NCBI GenBank assembly: GCA_001600875.1
Contig: BCLD01000005.1
Span: 279,908-343,907 of the forward strand
Length of the DNA: 64,000 nt
Direction: 5' to 3'
Source of the DNA: Solicoccozyma terricola
Taxonomy: Eukaryota; Basidiomycota; Tremellomycetes; Filobasidiales; Piskurozymaceae
Shown: piece after piece, positions 31,842 to 42,761 of the stretch
Layout: every line of letters starts with the position of its first letter
How positions within the stretch are numbered: position 1 is the first letter of the stretch
Made by a program: the position numbers and the translations under genes
The notes under the pieces: model-generated
Told to the model about the DNA's origin: nothing
The model's database searches: none
The model's input: the letters and a program-made list of their open reading frames with translations, nothing else

Positions 31842-33550
31842 ATGTCTGTCCGTTTTCTCCATCGGTCGACGTCCGTATTCTATGGTGACGTCCTTGATGT
31901 CCAACCATTAGATCATGCCCCATCTCCTTATCGCATCCGCTTGGTCGATCTCGTCTTCCCTCGTGCCAGGATGGTGCGGTTCTCAAACCTAACACCGCCT
32001 GTAGCTCCAGCAACGGTGTTGACGCTCGTATGGATCTCGTACATCGTCATGGGTATCGTGTGAGTGGTTGTTACGGAACAACTCGAGCAGTTCGGCCTCA
32101 ACTAGTCCCAGCAGTCTCTTACAGCTGCTTCTCCGCCATGCTCGCCCTGAGAGATGACAACTCATTTCCCCAGCAAGAAGGTTTCGCAGGTCATGCGACG
32201 CGCTGCGTTGACCCTGCCTTCGGTTTCGCCACCGTTCTCGTCTACCTCTGCGAGGTGAGATGGTGGTCGTTCGTGCGTGAGAATAGCATGGCTGATGAGC
32301 TGTTCATTCCGCAGTACCTCATCATCAGTCCCAACCGGATCATCGCGGCAGCGTTGGTCGTCCGATACTGGAACACTTCGATCAACGGTGCTGTCTGGGT
32401 CACGATCTTCATCTTCTTCGTTATCGCCATCAACTGTTTGGGCATCAGATGGTTGGCGAAATCAAATTCTGGCTGTCCTTCATCAAGATCATCACACACC
32501 AGTCTCATCCTCCTTGGACTTATCGTCATCTCGGTGGCATACCTGGGCAGGAGAAGATCGGCTTCCGTAATTGGCAGGACGGCAGGGCCTTTAAGCCCTA
32601 CAAGAAGAAAGGAGATTTGGGCGAGTTCCTTGCGTTCATGAATGCGCTCGTTTTGGCTCTTTTCGCCTACCTGGGTACCAAGGTGATCGGGGTGACCGTC
32701 AGTGAGGCGAAGGTAAGTGGGCGCTCTTGACGGTCTCCATCCACCTAGTCTGACAGCCGGCCATGCTTATGTCTCGCAGAACCCTTGCAAGACTTTCCCC
32801 GCCGCCATCAGAAAGACTTTCTACCAGATCTTCTCTTCTTCTACATCGTAAGCAACATCGGTCTCGTCGGATGGTCTCCATGCTGATAGTATACCGTCTT
32901 CAGATTGGCATTCTCATCGTCGGCATGATTGTGGATTCCTCTTCGCCCCTCCTCGCGCAAGCTGCCTCAAAAGGTACGGCTGATGGAGCCTCAGCATCAC
33001 CTTTCGTGGTCGCCATTGAATCTGCGGGTATCAAGGTACTGCAGGCAATCATCAACGCCTGGTGAGTGCTGATTATACAGGATCGCGCGAACAAAGGCTG
33101 ATGCAGCACCACCACCAGCATCTTGGTCTTCACCATCTCCGCCGCCAACTCCGATCAGTATATCGCCACATCTCATGAGCTCTGCTAATACCTGCCTACC
33201 TAACCTGGATCAGACATCGCGTCCTCTACACCCCCCGATTCGAAGCTCAATGTCCCCTTTTCCATCGTCGCGATTCTGCCATCCCACTCTCGGTTGACGA
33301 CATGCGCTTCATGGCTCTCTACTCTTCGTGTCTGGTAATGACGCTGCATGTCATGGACGACGACTCCCTGGCCGAACTCTCGTACACACCGGACATGGTG
33401 CAATCCAAATGTGTCGCATGGAGTGCTTTATTCCACCGGGCCTTGGAACGGAGTCAGTGGATGCAGCAGCACCACATTACCTGCATTCAAACCATAGTGT
33501 GAGTGCCATCGACCGGTCCTTTCTAGATCCATGCACAATTTCGGGCTGAA
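31842..33550 (+). pseudogene. Amino-acid permease, decayed
   Basis: Fragments in order match fungal amino-acid permeases: LVWISYIVMGIV, FSAMLALRDDNSFP, CVDPAFGFA, YWNTSINGAVWVTIFIFFVI, VGEIKFWLSFIKIIT, LILLGLIVISVAYLG, GQEKIGFRNWQDG, KKKGDLGEFLAFMNAL, VSEAK-NPCKTFPAAIRKTFYQ, and ASPFVVAIESAGIKVLQAII. At least three changes of frame occur inside exons (near 32450, 32540 and 32830) with no plausible introns, and the N- and C-terminal ends are unrecognisable. It was a proton-coupled plasma membrane permease and is now probably non-functional. Confidence 0.75.
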
Positions 33551-35253
33551 ACTCAGCCCAGACCAGCGCTTTCAGTGAAGTCGGGAGGACGAGTCAGCAA
33601 GTTGGTTTGAAGCTGTCGCTACCACCTTAAAGCAAGTCTTCCCAGATGTCGCCTAGTTTACAGCACCGGATCCAGTTCCTAACGGATGTATAGGTCGCAT
33701 TTCGCATGTTCAGCTCAACATAGGGAGGTCAACTCTCTGCTATAATCTCCTCATCATCGCCATGGTCAAGGACTCTCACCCTTGTCGTCGTTCTGATCGT
33801 CATCCTCAGCATTGGCAATATCGTCTATTGCCCTTTTATGAGCCGCGAAACAGATGCGTGAGCACCCTGAGCACCCGGTAGACATCATCCCACTGCTTCC
33901 TCTCTTCGTTCTAAATTACCGCCTCGATGGCGATTTCATCCCAACCTTGCCAGTCTTCGAGGTGGTTGACGTTCCTTGACTCACATCGTCCAGATGCCTA
34001 TCGTCAAGTGTAAAGAGCTGACGAGTGCAAAGCCTTGCTGTCGGGATGTAGAGCTAGCCACACCTTCCGACCAATATGTTCGACCAGGTCAACCCCTAAA
34101 CGTGCGGTAATCCCTTTCATGCTGGGGCACTGAAGCTCAGTGAATCGTAGGCATGCAGGGGCTTCCGACGCAGTCAATCTCACATTGCACTAACGGTTGG
34201 TGTTCAATTACACAGGATTAACGAGCCCGATAGCGGCGAGGAAGAAACGTACGAGATAGGTAAACCACAATCGGAGCGAGCCAATCGAAGCCGGGTGATG
34301 ACGGTGAGTCGTCCTTCCATCCAGCCGTCCAGTGCACCCCCATAACCGAACGCGTCCTCGGAGGGGTAGGCGATCCTCGCTACAGCATCCCATCGCTCGT
34401 TTAAGACTGGATGATTAGCTTCTTCACCCCGGTCGAACGTGACGCCGATCATTGGCGCTGGATAGGGTTATGGAACGATGAGCGTCTTAGATACTGTTTC
34501 ACCCCGCTTCCGCCAAACTCTTTCATCGACGTTAAGAGACTCGGCGGATACGTTGAAATGCATGTCCTGCGTCGAGATAGTCTTCTATGCGTGTAGTCAT
34601 GCGTCGGCGCTCCACCGTCCTTGACTCCACGGGCAACCTTAACGCAGAATAATTCCACCTGGCATTCAGACGACGATGTGGACAGCCCGGAGGATACTAC
34701 CCTGGTGCCAGGATGCATGGTCAATGCGCTTTGCTCTATTATAATGAAGCCTACTGTGCCTTTTACAAAAGGAGTCAAGGTAACGCACATAGACTGAAGA
34801 CACTCTCATTCCGCACATTAACCTTCATCTTACTGTAAGTGTAAGCAATGCATCAAGTGCGTTGCCCGGCCTATCACGGACCTCATCGAATGGCGGGACC
34901 GCCTGCGCCTTCGAACCTCGTCATACTTTGACTGATGCAGGCGACCATTCCCAGGTTGGCGATGTAATGTACCTTGCCCGGCCAATCTCGGCGGGATTGC
35001 CTCCTTGAGCCTCGTTTCCGCGTTGGCGAACGCTCGACTGGTCGCATTGCCATGTATCTTGCCCCGGCTACTATGCTAGAGGTGCACTGTGCCTCTGCCG
35101 CGCCTGTCCCCGAGCTCCTCCTAGAGCAGGAGCGCCCCGCTTCGAAGCTCGCGCTCGCCTCGTCGTTATCAACGCCACACGGAGACTGTCTGCCACACAA
35201 CTTTTATTGATGCGAGACGGTCACTGGAACTTCTGTCCAGTTCCGATTGGTTT
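33551..35253. other. Gene-poor stretch
   Basis: I find no family match on either strand in 1.7 kb. Short ORFs at 34204-34452 (minus) and 34974-35210 (plus) lack recognisable motifs. Confidence 0.35.
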
Positions 35254-37726
35254 TCAGATGTTCACTGGTCGAGTATTTGCAGGCGTTTGAATAGTGCTTT
35301 TGGTATCAGTCCCGAATTCTTCCCTCTTCTGCCCCCCGTTCCTTCCCTCCTTACTTTCCGCTCTTTGCTTGACAACTTGTTCGGGTATATTTGGGTGCTT
35401 GAGGGGCATTGTGACGTTAGGGGTATTCCTTGTACATGATAGCCACCGCACCAACCGGTTGGTTAGCATGTCCCGATCGACGGGTTTAGTCAAATAATCG
35501 TTCATCCCGGCCAGCAGGCATGCTTCCGCATCCCCTTTGAGCGCGTTCGCCGTGAGGGCGATGATTGGAGTATGGTAACCTGCAGCTCGGATTTGCTGGC
35601 TAGCGCGAGTACCGTCAAGGACGGGCATGTTGATGTCCATGAAAACCAGATCAAAGTCTTCGGCGAAGAACATTTCTACGCCTTGTTTGCCGTCACTTGC
35701 GAGCTTGACCACAGCGAAACCGAGTCTGGTAAGCATCTTGTGCATCACCTTTTGGTTGATTGGGTTGTCTTCAACGAGCAATATGCTCTTTCCGGCCGTG
35801 ACCTGTCCGAGGTCCAGTCCAACTTGCGGAACGCCTACGTCGACCCTGACATCACGAGATTGCTTGAATTTCAACGTGAACCAAAAAATACTGCCGCCGT
35901 CCGTATTCGGGAGGTAGCCCATGTTACCCCCCATCAAGTTGACGAGATGTTTAGAGATAGATAGTCCGAGGCCAGTTCCGGGGAACCGTTTGGTCAACGA
36001 GTTGTCTACTTGAACGAATGGAGTAAACAGCGACGTCGCTGCTGCTGCATCGATGCCGATGCCGGTGTCCCTTACCTCGGCGAAGATTGTTAAACTGTCG
36101 TTCTTGCTTTCGCTCTCCAACAGCCTCACCGTCGTAGTTATGCTTCCATACTCTGTAAACTTGACGGCATTGCCAATGATATTTTGAAAGACCTGCCGTG
36201 TGCGCAACGAGTCGCCATATATATAGGTAGGAATCCTGCTGTCCACGTTGGCGGAGAGTTTAACCGCGTTGGGTGTTGAGCCAACCTTGAGACCCTTGAC
36301 GACAGCTTGCACCATCTGCGAGATAGAAAAGTCATGTTCATTGATAGTAAACCTGCCGGAAGAGAGCTTCGAGTAGTCGAGGATGTCATTACTGAATAGA
36401 AGAAAACGAAGGACCGGGAATGACGTGATAAGTGATGCACCCACACCAAACTTGTCCCTGGGCCCCGACGTCCCGATAGCTGAATTTTACTCACATGACA
36501 TGTAGCAATACCTTGCCACTTTCTTCCACGATCCCCGCCAGTTCATGCTGCTCCAAGGTGAGTGGCGTGTCCAGCAGTAATCCAAGAGCACCAAGCATCC
36601 CTTGCATTGGTGATCGTATCTCATGGCTCATATCAGCCAAAAATTGGTTCTTCATTTGGCTGGCTTTCTCGTACTCGGCGATCACTCTAGCCTCCTCTGC
36701 CTTTCTTCGAGTCAAATCTCGGGTGACTTCGGTGAATCCGACGTGTTCATCATCATCATATATCGGGGTGATGATGACGTTAGCCCAAAATCGAGAGCCG
36801 TCTTTACGGTACCGCCAGCCTTCGTCCTCCACCTCTCCAACCCGGACAGCATCTGCTAATTCTCTCTCCGGTTTTCCCGCGGCCCTGTCCTCTTTTGCGT
36901 AGAAGATGGAGAAATGTTTCCCGATGATTTCCTCGGCTGTATATGCCTTGAGGAGGCGTGCTCCTTTGTTCCACGTAACAATGTGACCTCTAGTGTCCAG
37001 CATGAAGATGGCATAGTCCTTGACGGCGTTGACTAGAAGTCGGTAGGTTTCGCATGCTCGAAGTTGCTTCAGTAGCGAAGTGTGACGAGCGTGTTCTGTA
37101 GAGGAATCCACGAACTCCAGCAGAATGTACACAAGTTTGTCTGCGGCCTCATAAACCGGGGTACTCCGTATCCTGTAGTAGAATTCCTCCAGAGGGCCGA
37201 CGACCTCGCTCACATACGGTATGCGACTGGCCAAGGCCTCGGATACACCGTGATGAATTGTCTCTCGGTCAAAGATTTGACCCAACCTATCGCCGAGTGC
37301 ATCGTCAAGAGATGCTCCTACACATCGATCGCGTTCATTGCTGGCGATTTTCAAGTAGCCCGTCGAAGCCTCCAACACCGTGAGGGCAGGAGTCAGGACA
37401 AGAATCGGCACCGGCGACAGTGCGAAGATACGATCCATGGCTTTGAAACCGAGTACCGGTTGAGCAAGATCTTTGGCAGCAGAATGACGAGGGAGGACCC
37501 AGTTGGTAAAGAGATGAGGATACCAAAATAACTGGTGCGATGACGTCATCAAACGAGTGTTGACCCACGACAGCCACCTCCCATGTAGAAAACCCATGTG
37601 CGCAACAAACTTGAGACCAGCGTTGGCTACCCATGACAAGGTGAATTCCATCTCATCTGTGGTCGATACCTGAAAGGCAGCCATAACGGCTATGATTATG
37701 TACAAGGATAAGCGGTAGCGTGGCAT
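35254..37726 (-). CDS. Hybrid sensor histidine kinase, PAS-PAS-HK-REC
   Basis: The protein of about 790 residues has a hydrophobic N-terminus (SLYIIIAVMAAFQV), a first PAS-like region (SPVPILVLTPALTVLEAS, residue ~95), a second PAS (YAIFMLDTRGHIVTWNKGA, residue ~235, with PAC GWRYRKDGSRFWANV), the phospho-acceptor box MSHEIRSPMQGML, N box, G1 DTGIGI, G2 GTGLGLSISKHL, and a receiver domain with LLVEDN and phospho-acceptor Asp in VFMDINMPV, then LTANALKGD and YLTKPVD. One intron (36392-36494) joins LLHV to INDILDYSKL. The layout is like Fos-1/TcsA-type fungal kinases. It would relay a signal to a histidine phosphotransfer protein. The true N-terminus is uncertain because a broken GH5 gene directly abuts the ATG. 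Confidence 0.9.
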
Positions 37727-37744
37727 ATAGGCAGTGCCGTCATT

Positions 37745-37934
37745 CGACTCATATTCGTACTGGTAAAGTAGAACGGTTTGCCATCGAGCTAGAACTCGGT
37801 GTCGTTGGTCGTGACTGCGCCGTTAGGCACCTTGTTGGCAAGGAGGGTTTGCTTGGTCACGCCGGACTTGGGGTTCTAAATGGCGTTAGAGCAGGGAGCA
37901 GGCCGAGGTTGAAAAGAGTTGTTTGAAACTTCAT
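37745..37934 (-). pseudogene. 5' remnant of a secreted GH5-like mannanase
   Basis: From 37934 the frame reads MKFQTTLFNLGLLPALTPF, a signal-peptide-like start, then a TAG, then KSGVTKQTLLANKVPNGAV and TTNDTEF, another TAG, then LDGKPFYFTSTNM. The last block is the usual opening of fungal GH5 endo-mannanases. Similarity ends about 20 bp before the histidine kinase ATG. Confidence 0.6.
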
Positions 37935-38664
37935 GGTGATGTCTGTGAGTGAAGTATGTTATCGACTGCTGCCATTGCCAGCTCACCGGACGACCTTTTA
38001 TAGCCCGGTAGTATATCTTGAGTGGACATGTTACGTAAAACGGTGGGATGCGATTATCCGGCAGGCACAACTAGTGGAATGTGCGCTAGCCTGGTTTTCG
38101 GTAGATGGAACCATGCACCGCAGGTCAACGTTGCTGGATGACTGCCACATTTGAACCAACCCTGGATCCAGGAACCCATAGGATGGCAGGCGGGGATTAG
38201 GCTGGATCAGTGCACAGGATGAAGAAGATCATGTGATTAGAATGTATGAGCGATGGCATCCTGGGATGACCCGCTTTATTGGGGGGGGGGGGGGGGTGGA
38301 TCTGGGATTATCATTCTAGACAGATGCGATGAGGTCAGTCCAGAGATGCAGACTCAGAGGGCAAAACGATAGCTTACCGTGACCGCAAAGTCCTCGGGAT
38401 ATGATGAAGTAGTCTTATCTTTTTGATGAACGGTGCATTTTCTGCTATCAGAGATGATGAAGCATGCGTTCAAGGATGTTGGCCACTTAGAATATTGATC
38501 ATGATGATAGTCTTAGTACAACGGATGGCGTTTAGTCATGCGAATTCGTGATGGAAAGTGAGGGGACATATCAGAAGGGAAGAGAGCGGGAGCTGCAGTG
38601 CGTCGTTAAAGTAGAAGCCGGAGAAACCGCGTGAGAAGAAACCTTGTTGATTCCCTTCGTCCAT
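37935..38664. other. Intergenic with poly-G
   Basis: I see no gene. A run of 16 Gs lies at 38281-38296. Confidence 0.4.
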
Positions 38665-40889
38665 TCATGAGTAGGTGACGGTGGTCGCGGGATGTTCATG
38701 ACTGTCGTCATCGTGCTGAGTGAGGTCGTAAGTGGGTCGAGATTTTGTGGCAATGTTGGTTGATGATCGCTTAACAGGCGAGATTGGTGGTGATGGGATT
38801 GGATGCATAGACATGGGGGTATTTCGGGTTGTTGGTCCTGATCGACCATCACATTGGCTTTTTTCAGCATTGCGTCAACAGATTACGGCGAAACGGTTGC
38901 CGAATTCACAACCACTTACCCTGCAAGCTCCATTCACGACCGCCATTCTCCCCAAGCTCCATTCACGACCGCCATTCTCCCACCAACCGATGAGTAACTT
39001 TTTCTTCCTTTTCGGATCGTCGACATTCAGCCAAGGCATGGGGCCATGTCCGGTGAACGTTGAACCTGTAGTTCCTCCCAATACCGCCGACGGGTTCGTG
39101 TTTCCGGAAAGACTAGCAAGCGATTGCTGGATGCCGACTTGTGGATATGGCGAAACTGAGAATGATGATGTTGGTACAGTCAGTTGACTGGATGGTGTAT
39201 CCGATTGTTGAACGCCGGCAGTAGGTTTCAGGACCATTGAGAGTAGACGTTGCAACATCCTCTTCCATTGAAATACCTCGGAGAGAGCAATTCGCATGAT
39301 CTCTAGGAATCGGTGAAGTTGTTCCATATTGGAAACGTTCATCTGGGCGATTTGAGTGTATTTCTGGCGTGAGGTAGGCACGAAAGCGCAACCCCATCAG
39401 CTATCTAACATCCTCCAGAACTCAAGAACCCGAGACAGAACTCACATATTGCCTCACATTCACATATTCTGCATTCGTATTCATACACAGTACCATCACA
39501 AAAAAATACCAATTGGACTGATGAGTCACAACTCCATAACTTCGTTTCAGCATCTCCCTATCCTCGATTGACGTTCCATCTTTCCATTGTTGGTATTCAC
39601 CAGGTGATTGAATACTCGCGAGATTTTGCATATGTTCATATAAGACCAGTCCGGACATCATTGCTTGGTACGCTTGCGGTCTCCCGTTCTTATGAACTTG
39701 CTGTGACCCATTTGCACGGGGTTTGCTGTATCCCTCTATTTCTACAAAGAAGAACGGGAAAATCATTTGAAAAGGATCTGCGGTTGGGGGAGGAAATCGT
39801 TAGCCGGTGGATTTTTAATATTTCTGCGATTCGGGAACCGCCTCGATGGCCGCCGCCGCCGCCGCCGCCGCCGCCCACAAGGAAAAGAAAAGAATAATAC
39901 CCACTTCCATCTAAATGAAGATAAATCCCATCACCCTGCCTTCCAAACAACGTCTCTACCTCCGCAAATTCCATTGATGATTGATCAAAGACTTGAAACC
40001 CATATTTCGAGATCCCAAATGAGAAATCGGCTTTGGTACCGTGGGTTACGGGAAGACCGAGAATGTTTGTTGATAATGTAGTGCGTAGTATTCTTTTCTG
40101 TTTTGGGAAATGAGGGGGAACGCAAGAGGCCAAGAGGTCGTCAGTTCCACGACCTTTCGCCAAAAAGCACGTCTGCGAACATATCCCCTCCACTCACTCA
40201 ACACATAAGGGTGTCGGATGTCCTTTAAAGACTGAATCCGGATTATTAACGACCCGATTCGCACCAAGGAAAGCATCATCAACAATCCTAACCAGATGAT
40301 TTGCTAAAAGAGTTATCGCGTCGGACCAATTGGTTATCAGATCGACAATTTGCCGAACGTAGAAAATGGAACATGCTAGGAGGGTTATTTCAGGTTGTTT
40401 TGAGTGTGAGACGAGGGTAGGGTGGTGGTCAAGAAGAAAGTCATATACGTGTTCGGAGGTGTAGACATCTTGTAGTTCTGGGTGCGTCCCGTGGTTCTAA
40501 AGAGGAATAGTTAGTTAGTAACAGTCGGTTAGATGTGGGTGAGCGACAACGTATGCGACGGCGACGGCGACGGCGACGGTTGTTTAAACACTCCACTCAC
40601 CGCATAATCAAAAGGAATCAACATATCCATATTCAGCAGTTGCTCGTGGACAACCCTGTCATGCAACATCGACAGACGCTGCACATCAACAAGATGGAGC
40701 GTCTTCAACTCTGCTAATCGTTGCGGAGAAGTGATGCCCTCGTTCTTCTGGTGGTGGATAAGCGGGAAGTGGACGAGTGGTTATGAGATGGGGATGTGAA
40801 CTGGATGGGTTGGTGGATGGAGGAGGAATAGAGGGAGGATGCACGGAGACGGATGGAGAAGTGGTTGGCGGCGAGTGAGGGTCCGCCAT
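38665..40889 (-). CDS. Unknown multi-exon protein, possible PD-(D/E)XK-like domain
   Basis: I do not recognise this gene with confidence. A spliced reading gives HFPLIHHQKNEGITSPQRLA, LHDRVVHEQLLNMDMLIPFD, VYDFLLDHHPTLVSHSKQPE, VRQIVDLITNWSDAITLLAN, GTKADFSFGISKYGFQVFDQ, MIFPFFFVEIEGYSKP, NGRPQAYQAMMSGLVLYEHM and SYGVVTHQSNWYFFVMVLCM, then a Ser/Thr-rich tail ending TTVTYS at 38665. The central pattern of FFFVEIEG, a Q-rich helix and a hydrophobic strand recalls restriction-endonuclease-like fungal domains, which is only a guess. A GCC run at 39849-39873 falls in an intron or encodes polyglycine. Start and exon borders are approximate. Confidence 0.4.
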
Positions 40890-42761
40890 GATATTGTGCC
40901 ATCGAATGCACCGTCGTGGTCACCGTGGTCGTCAAGAGGCGGCGGCGGTGGTTGACAATAGGAGCCCCCGGTCAACATTTTCTCACGGTGGGCGTGTTCC
41001 GGTGCAATCACGTGTGGGCTCGGCATCGGAGCCCAAGTTCACCCGGGAGCCGCGATCCGAGAGCCGTGATCCGAGGTCCACCGCTACCACAAAGATCAGA
41101 TCTGTTGCAATTATGTAATAATGAGGTTCTCAATAAAGTCCTTGAATTTTCATATGAGGCCGAAGAGGGAAGCTTTGACTCTTATATATGTTACAAAGCA
41201 GCCCCAAGAGGGCTGAAAACTTCAGGATAGGTACCCCATACCTGTCCCAATCCGTCCATCTCTTCAGATCATCCTTGAGTGTGATGAACCGAACCTCAAG
41301 ACCAGGCATGGATTGTCAGTAGCAGCCACCTGGTCAGGGGAGTCCGGAACATGGGAGCCCGGAACATGGAAGCCCGGAACATGGGAGCCTGGAACATGGG
41401 AGCCCGGAACATGGGAGCCCGGAACATGGAAGTCACCTGGTCTGTGTGTCAACAGGTACATCCACCTTTGCCACCCTGTTGCCACCATCCAGAACAGGTA
41501 CATAAGGAAACCAAGATCACTGTTGCAGACACCCTTCTTGTACTCTTTCTGGAGGAAAGATTATCATATGTCAATACCCTTGTCATACAAACAAGGTTGG
41601 ACTGTCACACCACCTTCTGAGTCATCAAGCAATCACGGTATCCAGTCATTGTCGGCAACTCTTAGTCAGCAAGAGACAAAGGCCTCCAGTCCTTAGTCAA
41701 GTCCTTGGTGATAGTCCTAAGGTCTGTGACATGTTCCAATCCATCTATGTCTTCACAACACCCTTGAGTGACTGGATGGGTCTGATGGATGGCCGTCGGG
41801 TCGTTGATGCTGGGTGTTTGTTTAGCTTATCGAGGCGAGATGGCCGATTTTTGCCACTCTCATGCCAGTCTCCCTCGGCGGTCCCCTGCGTGGGCCGCTG
41901 TTACCCGTGATGCCGATCCAGCTTCCCCAAGCGCTGGGGTTCGAATATAGGTCCCAAAACGCCCATTTGAACTGCCGAGGATCATCGTTAAGGCTGGAAT
42001 CGGGCGGTACCAAGTACGCCCTTGACTCCGTTGTAGAGAAGGGGCTTGGAGGCGTTCCAAGGCAGCCTTTGCCCTGGGAGGATGAGGCGACGAAGAGCAT
42101 GGTCAACCGCGATTTGCGTTGCGTCTGGGAGTACGAGCAGAGTCTGTGAGGATGTAGATATGGCGCGGCATCAGGATGTGTTATGTATGCATTGAACTCG
42201 CCGTAGCGCATTCCAATATGTCAGGGTGGGAAATTGTCGCTCGCTTCAATGGACACGGCGACGAAGTTCACAGGCCATTGGCAGATGTCACTGAGGATAG
42301 TCAGAGGGAGCGGTCAGTGGGAGCATGGGGGTGTGATGGTGCCCTAAAGGATGCCAACGATGAAGGGCAACAAATGAGATGGAGGAAGACTTTGCTATCG
42401 CTATATAACCCACTGGGTAATCAACTCACCCCCACCTCCATCTCTCAGATACTGGTTCGTCCTCATGGCACCGTTTCCGGTCATTCAATGCAAGATGAGC
42501 TAGCATGACGTTGCACGACGGCGAATCCTGGGAAGATCGGACCCCAGGGCTTTTCCGGTCTTGCCCTTCTTGTGCTGCCGAAATGAACGGATGAACGGCT
42601 GTCCAGGTACATTACAAAGCCGGATGGCAATCGTCGCCTCGCAGGCACAGGAGACAAATCGTTTCATCAGAGATCACTCGGTGTTAGACACTGGTGCTCG
42701 TCGGCATCCGTGGCTCTGCTAGTTAACCAGATAGATTCATCTATGTGCTCTTACTGCACTT
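40890..42761. other. Gene-poor stretch with minisatellite
   Basis: No gene is supported. The plus ORF 41862-42149 has a protein-like end (DEATKSMVNRDLRCVWEYEQ) but no family match and competes with a minus ORF. Confidence 0.35.
41342..41431 (+). repeat. 15-bp minisatellite, six copies
   Basis: The unit GCCCGGAACATGGGA is repeated six times head to tail with one or two changes per unit. One frame gives a WEPGT repeat. It is bracketed by CACCTGGTC on both sides. Confidence 0.9.

Noticed and set aside
41930..41960. B-box-like GGTTCGAAT suggesting a tRNA
   Set aside because: No A box or cloverleaf can be drawn upstream.
41822..42211. 129-codon minus ORF and the overlapping plus ORF 41862-42149
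   Set aside because: Both look partly protein-like, but neither has homology, splice partners or a convincing start, so I could not choose between them.
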